NCBI RefSeq assembly: GCF_000237925.1
Contig: NW_017386167.1
Coordinates: forward strand, 1 to 64,000
Length of the DNA stretch: 64,000 bases
From: Schistosoma mansoni
Lineage: Eukaryota; Platyhelminthes; Trematoda; Strigeidida; Schistosomatidae
Reading direction: 5' to 3'
The notes under the pieces are model-generated. The model saw only the letters and a program-made list of their open reading frames with translations. It was not told the origin of the DNA and did not search any database. This document shows positions 23,287 to 38,000 of this stretch, one piece after another. The position numbers and the translations under genes were made by a program. Numbering within the stretch: the first letter of the stretch is position 1; every line of letters starts with the position of its first letter.

Positions 23287-25999
23287 ATGTTACTGTAGTA
23301 ATTTAATAATGGGATGAATTTCAAATTGTTTAGTAAAAGATGATGTTTCACTATAGATTAAGAAAGTTATTTAAATGATTAATAATACTATAATTATCAA
23401 TTTGTTCAATGAGTATCTATCAACTTTGAAGTTTAACCTACAAAATTTAAAAAGAAAATTAGTTAACTAGATTCATTATTACCTGTAGAATACAGTTACT
23501 GAGCTAATATTGAGAAGCTATAAATAAATAATCGTTGATAATTATAAGAATACAACAATGAAGTCGTTAGTAACTATCGTCGGGACGTAATAAATAATTT
23601 ATTATTGTCAATTGATATAATTAAATTTATTGATGTTGTAAATCGTATACATGCATTTAGTTATTGATGAGATTACTAAATCATATAACTCCGCCTGTAG
23701 CTCTTCTAGAGTTACTGCCGGTCCCAAGCCCAGGTAAAGGAGGGTTGGGAATAGGGTTAGCGACCCCATCCCGTAGAAAAATTAACTCGCTAAAAAAGCG
23801 CTAACCATAAAAAATAATTCAAACCATTTAAACTCTGCCCTGGGAGTAAGTAAGTAAGTAGCTAAATCATATAAAATGTAGTGTAATTTTGAATTAGTAC
23901 TCATTACTGTTTTGAATTTATTTTGTAAGTTCAGCAAATTTCCATCTTCACTCTTACCTACTTCCTTACATTGAGCCATATCAGTACTTATCCAATTATA
24001 TGGGAACAATTAATTAGTTGTGTTCACATTTGTTACAAGTAACAATTTTGCGGTACTAATAACAATTAACTATACCGGTATTTTGTTCAGTTGTAAAGGT
24101 AGTCGAAGAGTTAAACGATGAATACTACATAATTTCTGACGGGTAGTTATGCAGTCTTTTGTACATAAACTTGAACGAGAATAGATGTAGAACCTATTGG
24201 TATATTATAAACTTACCATTTCTTGTATAAAACAATCTCTCAAACATTCAGACTTTTTAAGCTAATGAAACCAATTGTTAGGAGTGATATTACAGCGCTC
24301 ATTACTGATATGCTGTACTGTTTGTTCAGAGATACTGAAATACTCTGATACATTGATTAGTTTCTACACCAGAAGCTAAGAATAAAGGCTACCTACAGTA
24401 ATTAGTTTTTTTCAAAACACCAGTCACTGTTTCACAATTAGAATTATATAGTACATACAAATAAATTTACTTCAAACAATCTTGTATTTCAGAATCCTTT
24501 TTTATTGTTACTCATTAGGTTTATGTACCTGGAATTTTCCTCCACAAGATATAACTAGTGATACAGCTTTATTATCCCCATTAAAGTAATTGAAATGTGC
24601 ATTTTTTTCAACTTCTTATCATATGATTATGCACATTAGACTAAATAAACTCAGAAAGATAACATGTTAACTTATGATAAATTTCATTATAGACTGATAA
24701 TCGGTTGATGAATTTCAGGAGGTAAGTATCAGAGATCTGTTGTACTTTAGGTTGACCAAAAGCATCTAAAACCTCTAGTGTCTTATAACTGGGGTTGGTT
24801 AAAAGAAAACTTTAGGCGTAGATTTTATTCTAGTGAATACTCGTCAGCTAGACACGTGGAATTTTCGGGAAATCAATGCTCTCCGTGGGATTTGAATCCT
24901 TATTATCTAGTTTTACAGTCTGAAATACTGTCTGTGAGTTATTTGAACTCTAACTGAACTCATACAACCGATCAACATTACGTTAGATTAAACATTAAAC
25001 TTTCATATCTTTCTGTGAACGTAATACCAGACTAAAACCACTGAATTAAATTTCAATGATTTAAGTAGCTTCAATAGCTTTATCAATGACTGTGTTATTA
25101 ATATTAGTAAGTGAAATAGCTATCTTAGCGAGAAATTCATTTCACTGTTTGTTATTCAGTCATCAGTTTATTTGTAAATAAATATTTATTCATTATACAA
25201 AAAATGAATAAATTTCATATGTTCATTATGAATTCGAACATAGAAAATCATCATTATAATTGGTTTACTGATTACTATAAGTAGAGTGAAGTGAATATGT
25301 GCATGCTTGTGTATATACTTATGCATATATGTGTGTGTATGTGCATGTAATTGTGTGTTGGAGATTATCTATACAATATATTGTAGGTAGATTAATGATA
25401 AGTGAATTCAGGGGTTATCAATAGTCAGATGTACGATCTCTTGAAAATGCATCAATATGTGCCTTTGTATATAAATATCTGTAATTTACCTAAACAAATA
25501 AACAACTTACAATCGAACTACATTCGTAATTGGTTATCTGTACCATCGACGGTTTACTAGATTTATTATTATTATTATTCATAATTATTTGTGATTTTCA
25601 TATGACAATTAGAACCAAATTGACAAAATCACCCAGTTCAGAAAATATTCTTCTTCTTCTTCATCATCATTTTTTTCGACTTCTAAAATGTACTAAACTT
25701 TTCCAACATTCTCTTTTACATAATGAAATGATTTAATAGAAAGTCAACACATTTCCTCAATAAATATCAATCAATTATGGACTAATTTCTTCTTTTATAT
25801 CTGATGAAACCTTACTACTTCTAGACAAAACATATTTCATCTAATATAATAATAGAGTACAATCGTTTATCATATATTTATATGAATACTAGAATGTGAT
25901 CAGAGTGTTTACGGATCAACAACAAAACGTTTATGGATCAACAGTAAAATTTCTACTGATCAATGTATCAATAAATTAATCAATATTTTTCTTGTATTA
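23287..25999. other. Intergenic stretch upstream of the Notch-ligand gene
   Basis: AT-rich with one GC-richer block at about 23693-23840 (GCCGGTCCCAAGCCCAGG, GACCCCATCCCG), probably a LINE-derived fragment. The gene's promoter and 5' UTR should lie in the right-hand part, but I see no diagnostic element. Confidence 0.35.
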
Positions 26000-26001
26000 A
26001 A

Positions 26002-26088
26002 ATGTTAGATTTTCAATTTTTAACTTATTTTTGGTTACTTTTATCATATTTTATTATTCAAGCATATTGTATAGAATCTAATTCCAAA
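26002..26088 (+). CDS. DSL ligand exon 1 (signal peptide)
   Basis: ATG at 26002, 29 codons, donor GTGAGT at 26089. It encodes a strongly hydrophobic leader with a plausible cleavage after AYC. Phase 0 fits exon 2. It lies 9.5 kb upstream of exon 2; I found no better leader exon nearer, so this assignment is an inference. Confidence 0.6.
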
Positions 26089-29000
26089 GTGAGTTCTAAT
26101 ATGAGTTATAAATTATATATTAATCAATGTTTTCTTTAAAACAAACTAATTTTATAAGATTATAGCATGCTAATTGATAATAAAACCCAACTCAGTGGAA
26201 TCCAGGACGCGCGTTTCGTCCTATTTGGGACTTGTCAGCTGGGTGTACCTGCATCTCAAAGTTGATGTTCACTTAGGGGCTCGAACCCAGTACCGTTCGC
26301 TTCAAACGCCATTGCGTTATCTACTGAGTCCTGATAGTCACTTGCTTGTGCAATGAAGTGAAGTTTAAATTCACATAGGGCGAAACGCACATCCTGGATT
26401 CCAATGCTAGCCACTATCCATCTTAGCTTATAAAGCTTGTGATTTCAGGCAATATCGAGGCAGTCCGCAAAGCAAACATAAATTGTGTCAATTCCCTGTT
26501 TAGTTTTGTCATATAGTATGAAATGTACAGTGATAAAGTATTGTTTAGTATTTAGTATCATTATATTTTTGTACGTATGGCATTACGAATAATTAAATTG
26601 AAATTAACTGATACTTCATTGACACTTTTTAGGTTTGATACTAAACTATAACACCTACATCAATTTAACTTTCAGTCAGTACTTTCTTGTCACATATAGT
26701 CTAGGAGTTGATTAACATTAGTCCATAAGGTTTTCATGAGAGTGTTCAAATCAAAATAGATTTATATAATTTTATATAAACTTTCCTTTTGTCTTTATAA
26801 ACAAAGATGGATAGTGACTAGCAGTGGAATCCAAGATGCGCGTTTCATCCTATTTGAGACTCGTCAGCTGGATGTACCTGCATCTCAGAGTTGATGTTCA
26901 CTCTGGGACTCGAACCTAGTATCTTTCGCTTCAAATGCTATCGCGTTATTCACTTAGCTACTGAGTCCTGTTAGTCAACGATTTTTAATATGACAGTAAG
27001 CTTCAAGAAGTTGACGTCAGGACCGGAGATTAAGAAATTTTACTATTGCTGTTTCCAGGTTACTTCTTGTACTTTCAATAAAAAAATCAGTTCTACCTGT
27101 TTTCACTGATTTTTTTCAGCTAATATTGCAATCCATAATACAAGTCAGTCTCATATAAGGTCCTTAGATTATACATAAATTTTCCCGTGCATTTATTGAA
27201 ACACCCTTCACTTTTAATCACTAGAACGTTGGTTTAAAATGCCATATTTGTAGGCAAATCATGTACATTCGAACGATTATGTTCATATTCCGGTCTGAAT
27301 AGACTTTTATTCACTTGCATACTATGGCTAACTTGTTGGATAACGATATTTTTCCACAGTGAATACCAACTCTGAGATGCAGGCGCATCCAGCTGACGAG
27401 TCCTAAATAGGACGAAACGCGCGTCCTGGATTCCACTGATAGCCATTATCCATCTTTGCCTATAAAGCTTGTAACTTCAGGCAATATCGGGGCAGTCCGC
27501 ACAGGATGCACACATGCCAACAGGAGACTGATAAATTGCAGTCCTAAATAACAATAAGAAGATACAAGTATACAACACCAAGTAAATTTTAACATACTTA
27601 TAAGAGTAAATTTAGTTGAAACTCAATGCAAACATATATCAGCATAGTGTAGTAAATATGAAAATAAAGTTGAAACAGTTAAATAAAATGCTGCTCCATG
27701 TGAAAGATGAGAAAATAGATTCTAGGACATTGAGTATATTAGAAGCATAAAGTAGTGAGAACGAAATTAAATGATTATGCAATGACGTGCTAGAACACAT
27801 GTTCATTCAAAGATGGTTTTCATCACTAATTAAAATACATAGCAGAAAAGCTCCAAGTATAAGGGAAAAATGAACAATATTCATCCTTGAAAGGGTAATT
27901 CAACGAGTTCATAAGGGTTGAATGAAGTTAGGCACCAGTAGTCTACAAGCTAAGCGTTTGTGCCGAGAGTTCTGACTTCGATTCCTGTTAGCACGGTTGT
28001 GGACTCAGATTAATGAGGAGTCCTATATTAGAACGAAACAGTTTTTTAGTGCTTTCATATTTTCATTAGTTGTCTAACTAAGATTAGTATGTGGTTTCAA
28101 TAAATTTTTCAGGGTCTTTTATCCATAGCTTCACACACAACTAAAACGTGAAATATTCAGTTCTTTTAGAGGAAATATTACATTTCAACCAAGGGTTGAA
28201 ATAGCGATATTCCGTCTTAGATCTCTGTCGGTTCGTAGGTTCGTTGAAGCCTTAGCCATGCTAAGATTCGATCTCTGCCTGTCCATTAAAAAAATAGCTT
28301 ATATTTTCACGAAACCAATTCTGATAATGTTGATTTAGATTTATTATCCAAAATCATCTAATGCCTGTTTTTTGACTGTCTGTGTTGTTCTTATTTTGTT
28401 TTTACTTTGATCTTTCGTTACCTAAATAAATATTTCGACAACTTCATGTGTTATCAGATTGTTCCACAAGTATTACATAGTTCTGTTAAACCATCATCTC
28501 ATTTCATTATCTAAAGTATCACTAATAAATACCTTACATGATTCATCTGTTTAATATTCATAAGTCGGAAGTGTAACTCCATTAACTAGGTTTATTAAAT
28601 TCGAATATTTGAATAACAAAATCTGGTATCAGATAGCTTATCGGACATTTTAAGTCAATAGTATAAATAATGATATCATCATGCATTGATTTTCATGATC
28701 ATTCTTTGGTGTAGTTACTTCTACTGTTTCAAATCATATTGTTTATAGTTTTTAATATTTAGTTATGGTATGATGTGATACTTTGATCCTTATTGGTTGG
28801 TCACCGAATAATAATCAATGTTAGTTCCTTCAGGTGATAATAACTTAGGTTCAGGGTTTCTAATTAACCAACTACAAACACTCAATGTCAAATAATAGTG
28901 AACATGTTGATGGTGGACTTTAACTGGTGATCAATAGAATCCGATCGTCATTATGAGCTAGACATGGATTACTGCCTAATAACTAATCACTATAAGTATG

Positions 29001-32000
29001 TGTTGTTACTGAAGGAGGGAAATCATGATCCTAATTTGTTAATAGTAATGTTTTTGACAGTGGTGTTGAGTGATGCGGATTCGGATTCCATGAAGTGCAT
29101 CATTTTCGTCAAAATCGGAGATATACACTTCTGATGAGTGCCAACCATCACAACACCTAATTTCAGAGTTCTCAAGCGACTGCCATAAACCACCTGGCAC
29201 GTCTGTCATTGATTTTCATTGAGTGATATTTGTCATTAAAATCCATTTTTTTGACCAAACTGGTTGGAATGAATACAACTAGAAAACTATCGTACTCAAG
29301 TGTACGGAAAATTTTAAGGTATGCGAAATGAACTATGTGAATTCGAAATAAGATAAAATAGAACAGCTTCAAATATATTAGGGAACTAGTGTACGGAAGA
29401 TACTATGTATTTGTTGAAACAGAGAGTTTGTGAAGACTGTTTCACTTGAAGACAAAATAAAACTCAAAAGATATTTAGTTTTATTTTGTGACTTTTCAGT
29501 AATCCACACCTACAGCTGCATATGGAATCCAACGCAATGCGTTAATTTAAGGAGGAAATCAGAACAGAGTGTCATATTAAAAACTAGAATAATTGTAATT
29601 TTGTTTCTGTGGTCTCACGATATTATTATCCAAATCTTGTTAAACCTACGTTTATTATTAAGATAATGGATGACAGGTTTCGTGTTTTCATCCAGTTTAC
29701 TAAATATTTCAGAAGGGGTTTTTGTGGATATTTCAGTATTTTCATAGTTGAAATCATGAGTCAATTGAAGCTAGACCACCATCGAAAACCTGGAAGCACT
29801 GGACGGCCGTTCCGTCCTATTATGGGACTCCTCAGCAGCGCGCATCCACGATCCCGCACTCTCGCGATTCGAACCCAGGACCTGTCATCTGAATTTTATT
29901 TGTTAATCGATAGACAACTGAGCCGGCATCCAACGGTGCTAATGTCTAGTGAAAAGCAGTGACCAGTGGAGTTCAACCATTCGGTAATTTGCATAACGTA
30001 TCACTCAAGACAATTGGTGAACGGTTGCTCAAACATCGTGGATTGGTTGGATGTCAGCCAGCTAAGTGGTCTATCGGATAAGTGCTCTGGCTCTTAACTG
30101 GTAGGTCCTGGGTTCGAATCGCGCGAGTGCGGGATCGTGGATGCGCGCTGCTGAGGAGTCCCATAATAGGACGGAACGGCCGTCCAGTGCTTCCAGGTTT
30201 TCGATGGTGGTCTAGCTTCAATGATCTCACGAATTCCACTCTATGAAAATATTAAATATTTGCTGTTTTACGCAAGTACTTGCTTTGCAATCAAGATATT
30301 GAAGATAATATTTACAGTTAATATTCACGATTCATATCCGTAACCTATTCTTGTATCTAATTTGGATAGCGTTCAAAATGTAATGATATCAAGGTATAGT
30401 TTTGTGCAATAAATGTTTCAAAGCTACATAGTTTAATCTTAATATTATGCAATTCCATTTAGAGCTTTTAGTTAACAGTCGAATTATGCAATGAAATGAA
30501 ACACTGTATTAATATGATCAACGGTGGATATTAGTTTTCTAAAAAGTACTATATTACTAATAAAAGATACTTATCTATAGACTTTACGAAAAAAGTCATT
30601 CAGCCGAATCGAATTAGGAGTGGTTAAATGGGATGTGTATGATGAACTAAAATCGTAGTAAAATTGCATTTGGTAACATCAGTGAATTGTCACATTTTTA
30701 AGAGTTTATGTGGATCGTAGATAATATTTGTTTGTTACTTATATATCAGGCTTTGAAATGATGTCGGAAAACTGCTGAAGCTATATTAGAAAAGAAGATT
30801 CTTATGTATCAAATAGATTCTAACTTTTGATATTTGGTGTTTAGAAGCAATTGGCATGAGGCCCTGGATCTAATGTACGTTCTAGTTGACAATAGCCAAC
30901 AGAAAATATTTGTAATTTTAAAGGAATTCAAATCTCCATCACTCAACATCACTGTCAAAAACGTTACTACTAACAAACTAAGATCATGAATTCCCTCCTT
31001 CAGTAACAACACATACTTATAGTGATTAGTTATTAGGCAGTAATTCATGTCTAGTTCATAATGACGATCAGATTCTATTGATCACCAGTTAAAGTTAATC
31101 ATCAAAATGTGCACTATATTTTGACATTGAGTGTTTGTAGTTGGTCAACTAGAAATCCTAGACTTGGTATTCATGTTAATTGACACCTGTCAACATTTCC
31201 TATCTATAATCATGACGGAACTAATACTCTACATTCCAGTAACCTGATTTAATGAGCATCAAAGACTAGACGATTACTTTTTAATGATTAATCAGTATAT
31301 TCCTTTGATTAATAGTATTTTTCAAATTATTTTAGTTTCTAGTCATGAATTTATCTTATGAAGTGGTATTTATTCATAACAGAAATGTCACACCAAAAAT
31401 TAGTGAATCTATATGATTAACTCCACTAAATATTTTTTGTTTGAATCTTCCCATTAATGTTTAGGACTACAACTGGTCAGTCTTTAATTGGCATATGTGC
31501 ATACTGTGCGTATTGCCTCGATATAGCTTTAATTCACAAGCATTGTAAGCAAAGATGAACATCAACTCTGAGATGCAGATACATCCAACTGACGACAACC
31601 AAATGGGACGAAACGCGCGTCAAACTGGATTCCATTGTTAGCCACTATCTATCTTTGCTTATATGGTTAATGGTTCATAGATTGTATTAGTGTTAAACGA
31701 ATAAAGATTGTAATTAAACTAACCCCATTACTTAACTATTCATGAACTAATAATAATTTATGTATAAAACAGGTCAAGATACAAAATAAAGTTTCATTAA
31801 AACATTCTGTGTTTATTTGGTTTAATTTTATAAATGGTCAAAATATTGAATAACAGGAAATTGGAACATCATAATAAAAACATTAAATAAAATAGAATTT
31901 TTATAACAAGCATTCTATGTAAATTATTCATACAATCATACATACATATCAATGGTTCATTATTATTATTTTTTAGTATTGTTTTTTTTGTTGTTGGCTT

Positions 32001-35000
32001 AACCACAAATTGGTAACAAATGAAAAACAGTTTCCATGTGACTAAATATTATGGATGCATCAAAACAGCCATCATTGATCATTAATTAGACTCGAAATTG
32101 TTATGTTTTTTTTGATGATTGAATGATTTGGTTTCAATGGGAAGTGAAGTTTCAGTTTTGCTTGGTTGCATTTTTTCGTGAAGGGATTTTGTATATTTTC
32201 AAGAAGGTTTATTCATCAATGAGTTAGTTTTAGTCAGATAACTGTTGTCAATTAAGTGATCACTAGGCAGTTGTTTTGTTTTTGAAATCTATTAACAATA
32301 CAAATCCCAAATCACATGGATAGAATCACATTAAGGTTTTACAGTAACCACTATATCATTTGAAATTCCATTATCTATTTTAATTCGACCTCAGTCAGTT
32401 TATGAATATAATGCATAATCTTCATTCGATTTGTCACTAGTGAATTATTGTCTCACTTGTTAACCCACTTATCAAATTTCCTCATGTTTGCTATAACACT
32501 AGAAGATCCTGAGTGGTCGTGAAAACTCACTGGTGAAAACTTCATGTAAGATTAGGTAACTATCTAAAACTCCTTGGTTTACAAAAGTTTTGTAGTTAAA
32601 TTATACTGACATTTATCGAAATGGGGACATATAGTTTGTCAGAAATTTGGTATCGAGTACTCAGAAAACAATATGGAAAAAAATCATACTTGTGTAATCT
32701 CAGCGATTGAAATTTAAATAAATTCCAAACTTACGTCCACCAGACTTCTCTGAACTTCTTTAGGGGAAATGGTTGAAATCAACTGATTGATTTCCGGACG
32801 AAACGTAATTATTTCAATTTCTGAGATTATGTAACTATTATTTCTACATTAAGGAGAAAGAATGTATTTGTAAAATCTCAACGAATAGATTTGAAGTAAA
32901 TCTAACATTTTACCTGACTTCAAATTCATTAGCTGAGATTTTACAAATACATTCTTCCTCCTTAATGTCTCACATCAACTTGACGCTTAAATACTGTGAA
33001 ACTATTCAATCAAATTTAGACGAAAGTTGACACGCATGACATTAGTCACCACCGAGTGATCAATCAATTGTGGTTACATATCAATCCTACAGGAGTTCGG
33101 TCGCAGCTCGGATAGCTCAGTGGTAACGTCTCTGACTATGAAGCTGAGCGACACGGGATCGAATCCGTCAGGGAGCACCAGTTCCCTCAAGATTACAGGT
33201 ACACCTTGCTGACAAGTGCCAAGTAGCACGAAACCCGGGTCTAGGGTTTCCTGTCGACCACCTCCAACCACCATCTTATCTCAACATAATGCACGCAGTA
33301 TCGAGTCACCTAGACTTTTGGCCACATTGCAACTTGATTGATAGCATTCGATCAGCACTAAGAAAGACTTGACACGCATGCAATTGATCACCACCCAGTG
33401 ATCAATCAATTGTGAAAACTGTCACTAAATAGCCATGAGTTCTGTCTGACAGTTTTGCCATATTTTTTTTATAAATAAAGTTATTTTTCAATTAAAAAAA
33501 ATCTAGACTCATATTTTACAATCTAACATGGTTTCATAAAGTTCACTCACTAACTATAGAACCATTATCTCTAAGCATTCAAATATTTAGACATGTAGAT
33601 TCATATACTGACAGTTTAGTAAATTATGTACATGCTGTAAACAAAGGCATTTTTATATGTCAGTCATGATATTTGGGTGAGTAACCGTTTTTAAGCCAAT
33701 ATAATAATAGTAATAGTAATAACAGTAATAATTATTACTATAGTAAAATGGGTATAAATTGATTGAATCAATCTTCGTTTGTATATATTTATGTATCATG
33801 TATTGTTTATTTTCATTCATTTAACTAGTTAGATACAAAGTACTATAATATCGAATTAAATGTACAGTTATTTTATTAAGTAATTACTTTGTCGCAAATA
33901 GTGGTCATGGTGAAATAACTGATATGATGTATAGATAATTGTTATCCACATATTTTCATGATTATGTAATAATGATTATACTTAAGTCAATAGGTCATAT
34001 TGTAATCATAGTAATGATGACAATTATTTGATCAGAACTTAGTCACAAAGTTTGTGACTTATCACTTATCACACACAAACAAACGATACTTATATCTAAG
34101 CTATTCAAAATATTGTTATATTTGATACATAGAGATGCATGTTATTTAAAATCTAATCTCACTACACCAAAATATTAGTTAGAAAGCCACTCAGTATTAG
34201 CATACATTCTCTTGTTCAGAATATTATATCAGTAGTGATGCATAAGGTTTTGTTAAGCGATCTCTTTATACATCAGGATTTTGTTACAAACATCATTTTT
34301 AATTTCGCTATCAAATATCCGTCATAGTTGAAAGCGTAAGTCAATTGAAGCTAGACCATCAGGGAAAACCTGGAAGCACTGAACGGCCGTTTCGTCCTAC
34401 TGTGGGACTTCTCAGCAGTGCGCATCCAAGATCTCACCTCTCGAGTTTCGAACCCAGGACCTATCAGCCTCGCTCCAGAGCACTTAACCGATAGACCACT
34501 GAGCCGGCATTCGATGGTGTTAATGTCTAACTCCAACCAATCCACGGAGTTGAGCACCCGTTCACCAATTGTCTTCAGCGAGTTGATATCTCACAACAGA
34601 CGTGGTTTGAACTCCACTGGTCACTCCTTTTCACTAGAACTCCTGGGTTTACCTCTCAAAGTCAGCCACTAGTGAAAATACTGAATCTCCACAAAACCCC
34701 TTCTGATAATAAAAATATCCGTCAGTAAAACGTTTAGTCTCACTGAACTAATCCTATAGTATAAGTTAAGCTTTCAAGTAATATGTGATATTGTTAGTTC
34801 GAAACACTTAGATTCCTATCATGAAGTAAGATCAACTAACCTATTAGATTGCGACATTTATTTGACGACTGATTGATTTTCATAGGTTATTTAAAAAAAA
34901 CCTACTCAGTATTGATGCCTTGGGAATTTCAGAATTTACTCTTAAATGACTAAACTGTAACTATTATTTAAATAAATCGAATTTGCTTCGTAATAGAAGA

Positions 35001-38000
35001 TATAGTATACAATCGACAAGTTTTATTAAATATACCATACATTTCATTATTTCTATAAGCTGAACCAATGAAAATGGTTATTAGGCAACTGCTGATACCT
35101 TTTAATTTAGGAAAGTAACATCAATTATTTGAATGTGAACTTATATTTTTAGGGTACGATTGAAAGTTTGCTGTAACTGAAATTCTTCATAGTGGAAAAA
35201 TTTCCTATATCCTTTTTGAAATGATTTTCTTTAGCTGTTGAACTGGAAGTTATTCGTTAACTTTTCTGATTCCGGTCAATCTGTGATATGGCGCGATATT
35301 TATCTACCGTCATGAGTGGTAAACTGCCTTGTCCCTAAATCAAATATCTTTATATATCAAGGGCACTTAATACGACTATAGAAAATTCACTTAATCTTAT
35401 ATGAGGTCATGTGTTAACTCCAGTGAGTAGTTTCAAACGAGGATGAAACAACAGTTTAGTGCTGTTCGATGTTTGGTATATTTACATATAATGCCAATTC
35501 ATAGTGAATGTTTCGTTTGTATTGCACAAAACGTCTATAAATCATTTTGGGAAATGAGTTTTATTTATATTGAATTCTTTTAAGCAGTTTATAGTTTTAA
35601 TATTGAAAGAATAGTCAATCATTAATTTTTTTTATATGAATAGTTTCGAGCGAATGTTACACTGAAATTGGGTCTTAGCACTGATTTCAGCACAGAATGC
35701 GATGATACTGTTTACAAAGTTGTGATATGCGCTGGAGAATTTACCAATCAGTAAGTCTGTTAAAAATGTTTATTCTCTCTGTTGTATTGATTGTTATACA
35801 TATGAGATGAGTAGATGGATTGCGGTAAGCAGTGAAATTCAGGAAGAATATCTCATTCTACTTTAAGGACTTGGTAGCTAGTTATACTTGGGCCTCAATG
35901 TTGTTATTCACATATAGAATCGAACCAAGTGCATTTAAGCCACGACCAAAATGTAGACAAGAATACCAATAATCAAATAACGCAAAATCTTATAGGGGAG
36001 TATAAAACTTTATGTGACGGTTGTTAATAAACTATGTGTTTCGATGCATTATCATCATGAATTAAATCAAATAATCGTTTTAGCTAATTAGTTATTAAGG
36101 TTATTAAAGCTAAACAGGAATATGATTCATCAGTCAAATGGCATCATTTAAAAATGGTGATCAAAGTTTGCTTGAAGTAAGTTTATAAATTTTTCTATAT
36201 ATACGATATTATAGTACATGAATGTTTCTCAAATTCTTCGATATAACGATTATCATCTATTTCATTGTAAGTTTAAAGCTAATTCGAATACTTGAAGATA
36301 ATAATTGTAGACATGAGAACTATTGAAAGACATAAAGCCCTGAACAAGAGTCATCCTAGTCTGAAATTTGTCAGGAAAGGACATTCATTGGGTGCTGATA
36401 CAGCGACTTCAAGGTATAAAATGCAACACAAAGCTTGAAAGTTTTTGGTTCGACTCTGTGTGCTGATGAGATCTTTTGTACTAGAATTAAATGGTCATCC
36501 AATAGTTTTCTAGCTGAATCAGCCCACAATGAAAACTATCTTAACAATGGAAGATTTCCTCCTTATTATTCTCAATAGATCTATAGTTTTGTTTTAACTA
36601 CAGTCATATAGACAACAGTCGTTTTAGAGTTCATTACCCATGTTCTGATGAAATGATGCATTACGTCAGTGTAAGGTTGTTTGGATGGACTATTTTGTTA
36701 AGTTCGATAAAATGTGCATATTCCTTTTTATGAAAGAATAAATATATTGGACAAATGGACTAAAATCCATCACCTTCAAGGTTAAAACCCCAAACTACCC
36801 GGTGATTTAGATAAAATCTTATGCTCAGAACTATGTAAGTTATAATATTACTATTACTGAGAAGGTCAATTGAATATACCTGGATATATTCCCAAATTCA
36901 ACTTCAATAAAACATGTCCGATTAAATATACCTAATAAGTCTAGTGAAGATAATAAATGGTTATTCTTTTAAACCAAATAAGCGAATTGTTTTTCGATAC
37001 ATGATAAGATAAATCGTAAAATGTATCCAATATAATATCTGAAACATTGTTCAATTCTTTGATACAGATGTCAACTAACTGGCCCGATTTCTCGTTTTAC
37101 TCAAACAACTTGTGCATTTCAAGGACCACCAGAGTCAATAAGTTTTTTAGTCTCATCTGTAGTAAGTTACTTTTGAATGAAAATAAAATAGAGTTTAATT
37201 CTTTTTGTACGAATAACTTTTAATCTATCCGAAACATGTAATAGTCTTGTTAGTTTAAAATCATAAAAAGATTGATTGTTTATTATAGCCCATCAATAGA
37301 CAAAAATCCTTCAAACAAATCAAAGCATTCACAATTGATTGATCACTGGGTGGTGATCAATGTCATGCGTGTCAAGTCCTTCTTAGTGCTGATCGAATGC
37401 TATCAATCAAGTTGCAATGTGGCCAAAAGTCTAGGTGGCTCGATACTGCGTGCATTATGTTGAGATAAGATGGTGGTTGGAGGTGGTCGACAGGAAACCC
37501 TAGACCCGGGTTTCGTGCTACTTGGCACCACCTCCAACCACCATCTTAAATCGAAGCATTACATTATTCAGGCAGAAGTTATAGTTGGAACATCTTATAT
37601 GTAACGACTTAAACTAAAATTTCTGAAGATCTTAATGACAAGTAAAGTATCACACAGAACGTAAATTAGAGGTTTTCATCAATAAACTTCAAATATGCAG
37701 CATCAAACAACATACCTCACGATTACAATTTATTTAAACCACTCACTTTCACAATTTTAACGGTAAGTTATGCACAAATCAAATATTACTTTGTAAATGG
37801 TAAGTTAAGTATACAACATTAAAGTAGTTATTCAAGAACGCCAGTTTAATGTAATGTACTAACTGCGTTGTGTTTTTGAGATCTTGCTTTTTATCTTGTG
37901 TATGTTTCAACCCACTGCTGCAGACGCTTCTGTTAAACTGACTGTCTTTACTTGCATTTGTTACTGTGTATAGGATAGAAGAGTTAGATCATCTAAAAAG

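Noticed and set aside
28795-31165. One large inverted duplication centred near 30000
   Set aside because: Sequence between the outer repeats and the central family-B pair does not match, so these are more likely separate insertions.
33108-33178. True tRNA gene
   Set aside because: A- and B-box-like motifs are excellent but the arms do not fold as a full cloverleaf, and the sequence is the head of a repeated element.
36395-36545. Another hammerhead (CTGATGAGATC after a GGTTCGACTC block)
   Set aside because: The second core half and stem II are too eroded to call; perhaps a very old family-B relative.
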